From NCBI GenBank assembly GCA_032716605.1, contig CM064492.1, positions 48,354,488 through 48,418,487 of the forward strand: a DNA stretch of 64,000 nucleotides, read 5' to 3'. The notes under the pieces were generated by a model. That model saw only the letters and a list, made by a program, of their open reading frames with translations, did not search any database and was not told the origin of the DNA. A program made the translations under genes and the position numbers. Shown here piece after piece: positions 62,744 through 64,000 of the stretch (position 1 is its first letter; each line of letters opens with the position of its first letter). Source of the DNA: Paralithodes platypus. Taxonomy: Eukaryota > Arthropoda > Malacostraca > Decapoda > Lithodidae.

Positions 62744-63284
62744 TGTTGTTGTTGTTGTTGTTGTTGTTGTTCCCCAGGCTGCCTGGCCGAACAGCCCCAA
62801 GGTCCTGAGCAAGGCCATAAACGAGCGCCCCCACAAAACCCTCCCTGCTTACCACTAATAAAGCCTGGGTGACCGAAGCCACTCTAAGGCAGGGAGCCGA
62901 GGAGGGCGCGGAAACGCCCGGGAAACCAAAGCTTCACCCAAAGCCCTGTGCCCCTCAGCAATTATGAAGGGAAAGTTGAGGGGCAAGGGAAAAATGTGAC
63001 GCTTTGGCTCCCAATCTGCCAACTTTTAGGTTGGCAGTAGGGAGGTCAATCCACGGAAAAGACGCCGTCACTTGAGATCTAGAAGATATATAAGTAAAAG
63101 GAACAGTCAGAGTAAGCTATGGGTATGGCAGAGATCGCTCAGCTCTCACTCTGATAGACCAGCCCATCACCACATGACTAGAACCCAATCCTCTCAGCAT
63201 CAGCTAGGAAAGGCCCTAGAAAGCCGCCTTTGGCGGGGGGATAGCTCCCCAATTTCAACTCCTTTCGGGGTTGGGCACCCGCCC
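62744..63284 (-). mobile_element. S1 short retroelement, full length, 13-bp target duplication
   Basis: It is in minus orientation, flanked by ACAGTACAGTGTT (62735-62747 and 63285-63297). The 5' end GGGCGGGTGCCCAACCCC is at 63284 and the tail, (GTT)n on the plus strand, at 62744-62770. Length is about 540 bp. The 3' end before the tail shares GGCTGTTCGGCCAGGCAG with LINE-C. No tRNA-type promoter boxes are found, so origin is not the usual tRNA SINE. Confidence 0.9.
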
Positions 63285-63297
63285 ACAGTACAGTGTT

Positions 63298-63717
63298 TTA
63301 GTCTTCACTTGTATTTTCACCATTAAACCTGAATTCCTTGGTGCACAATGTTCTAGTTTTTAACATTCACAAGATAACAGCGAGTGCTATATCCCGATAA
63401 AGATCTCTTTGCAGAGATATGAACATGTGAAAATTAAGAAATTCCAGAGACTCCCATGTTTAGCCCAGAAATGCGCCCAAACTTACCCTATATTTATACC
63501 ATCAAACAAAGAACCAGTTGGTATAGAGTGTTCTAGTCATCACCATTCAAAAGATAATGTGTGTTTTACATCCAGATATACATCTAACCTAGGTTACGCC
63601 ATTTCTTTTCAGATATATCAAAACAAGAAAATCCCGGAAATGAAGCCCACGAAAATTCAAACCTGGCCAGGCGACGATTGTTAAACCCCGATTTAGAAAG
63701 CTTTGCGTGTCAGGTGG
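63298..63717. other. Unassigned sequence with a degenerate duplication
   Basis: Two loosely similar blocks, 63340-63500 and 63510-63640, share GTTCTAGT, CATTCA(C/A)AAGATAA and TATATCC-like stretches. No coding domain is recognised. Confidence 0.4.
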
Positions 63718-64000
63718 GCGGTACACATTACACACAATAATGCCCAGATTAACGCCTTCAGGTCACTTGCCCAAACAAAATTTGGACACAACGAAGAAAC
63801 TAGCACCACAGTAGGCTATACAAACAATACATGAGATCAGTGATGGAATATGCAAGCCCTGCCTGGGCTTCCAACCTAGCTGTAATACATCACAAGACCT
63901 TGCAGACTATTCCAAACAATGCCCTACAAATCATAACAGGTTCCACAGCTACTACACCTACAGATCACCTATATCAAGAAACCAAATCTTCAAAATCAAA
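63718..64000 (+). mobile_element. LINE-C fragment, 5'-truncated, running off the window
   Basis: It corresponds to LINE-C 58125-58385: RLNAFRSLAQTKFGHNEE, then SVMEYASPAWASNLA and ALQIITGSTATTPTDHL in shifted frames. About 90% identical at the nucleotide level by eye. It extends beyond position 64000. Confidence 0.85.

Overview
This window is eukaryotic nuclear DNA, almost certainly from an arthropod and most plausibly a decapod crustacean. That assignment is inferred from the repertoire of transposable elements (TEs); no species-diagnostic gene is present. Nearly all of it is transposable elements inserted into one another. The only host-gene sequence I recognise is one exon of the proteasome subunit PSMD1/Rpn2 (16471-16690, minus strand), with two or three decayed partial copies beside it. 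There are no bacterial-style operons, rRNA genes, functional tRNA genes or CRISPR arrays.

The backbone is a Penelope-like element (PLE) family. Its copies carry a pseudo-LTR (pLTR) beginning with a conserved small hairpin. They occur head-to-tail and also inverted (10431-15655, 17262-23712, 52792-61705). Pieced together across insertions, one copy runs from the pLTR at 22722 to the next pLTR at 52961. It reads GIY-YIG endonuclease, linker, RT N-terminal region, RT palm and thumb, 3' UTR. The endonuclease is therefore N-terminal, the permuted order described for the Naiad clade of PLEs. This copy is stretched to about 30 kb by nested insertions.

Layout. 1-3379: internally deleted BEL/Pao LTR retrotransposon (minus strand) keeping only integrase, with LTRs about 99% identical. 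3380-6497: LINE-A copy 1, into which the BEL element and a TTAA MITE inserted. 6498-6727: PLE fragment. 6728-8990: mostly unassigned, with one TTAA MITE. 8996-10405: LINE-B copy 1 (minus). 10431-15655: PLE copies in both orientations carrying four TTAA MITEs, a tRNA-type SINE and another short retroelement. 15656-17260: PSMD1 exon neighbourhood. 17262-23712: PLE copy with nested MITEs, LINE-D and an S1 element. 24058-37744: DIRS-like tyrosine-recombinase retrotransposon with inverted terminal repeats, whose recombinase gene is split by a 4.4-kb piggyBac transposon (31770-36188). 39088-45785: LINE-A copy 2, itself interrupted by LINE-B copy 2, a Tigger/pogo derivative and a TA-flanked MITE. 45786-52961: remainder of the PLE with eight further nested insertions. 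53091-58956: LINE-C, complete from end to end and flanked by a 54-bp duplication, encoding a 2A-like peptide, PHD finger, endonuclease and RT, and itself interrupted by a PLE. 59173-61359: probable solo LTR. 61460-64000: PLE pLTR, tandem repeats, S1 element and the start of another LINE-C fragment.

Relationships between elements. The piggyBac copy shares its termini and a paired subterminal repeat with identical 45-bp spacing with a MITE at 46225, so it marks the family that mobilised at least some of the TTAA MITEs. The S1 elements end in the same 3' tail as LINE-C, so LINE-C is the likely source of their replication machinery. Almost every protein-coding ORF is frameshifted, has an in-frame stop, is truncated or is interrupted. 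No element here is clearly autonomous as it stands.
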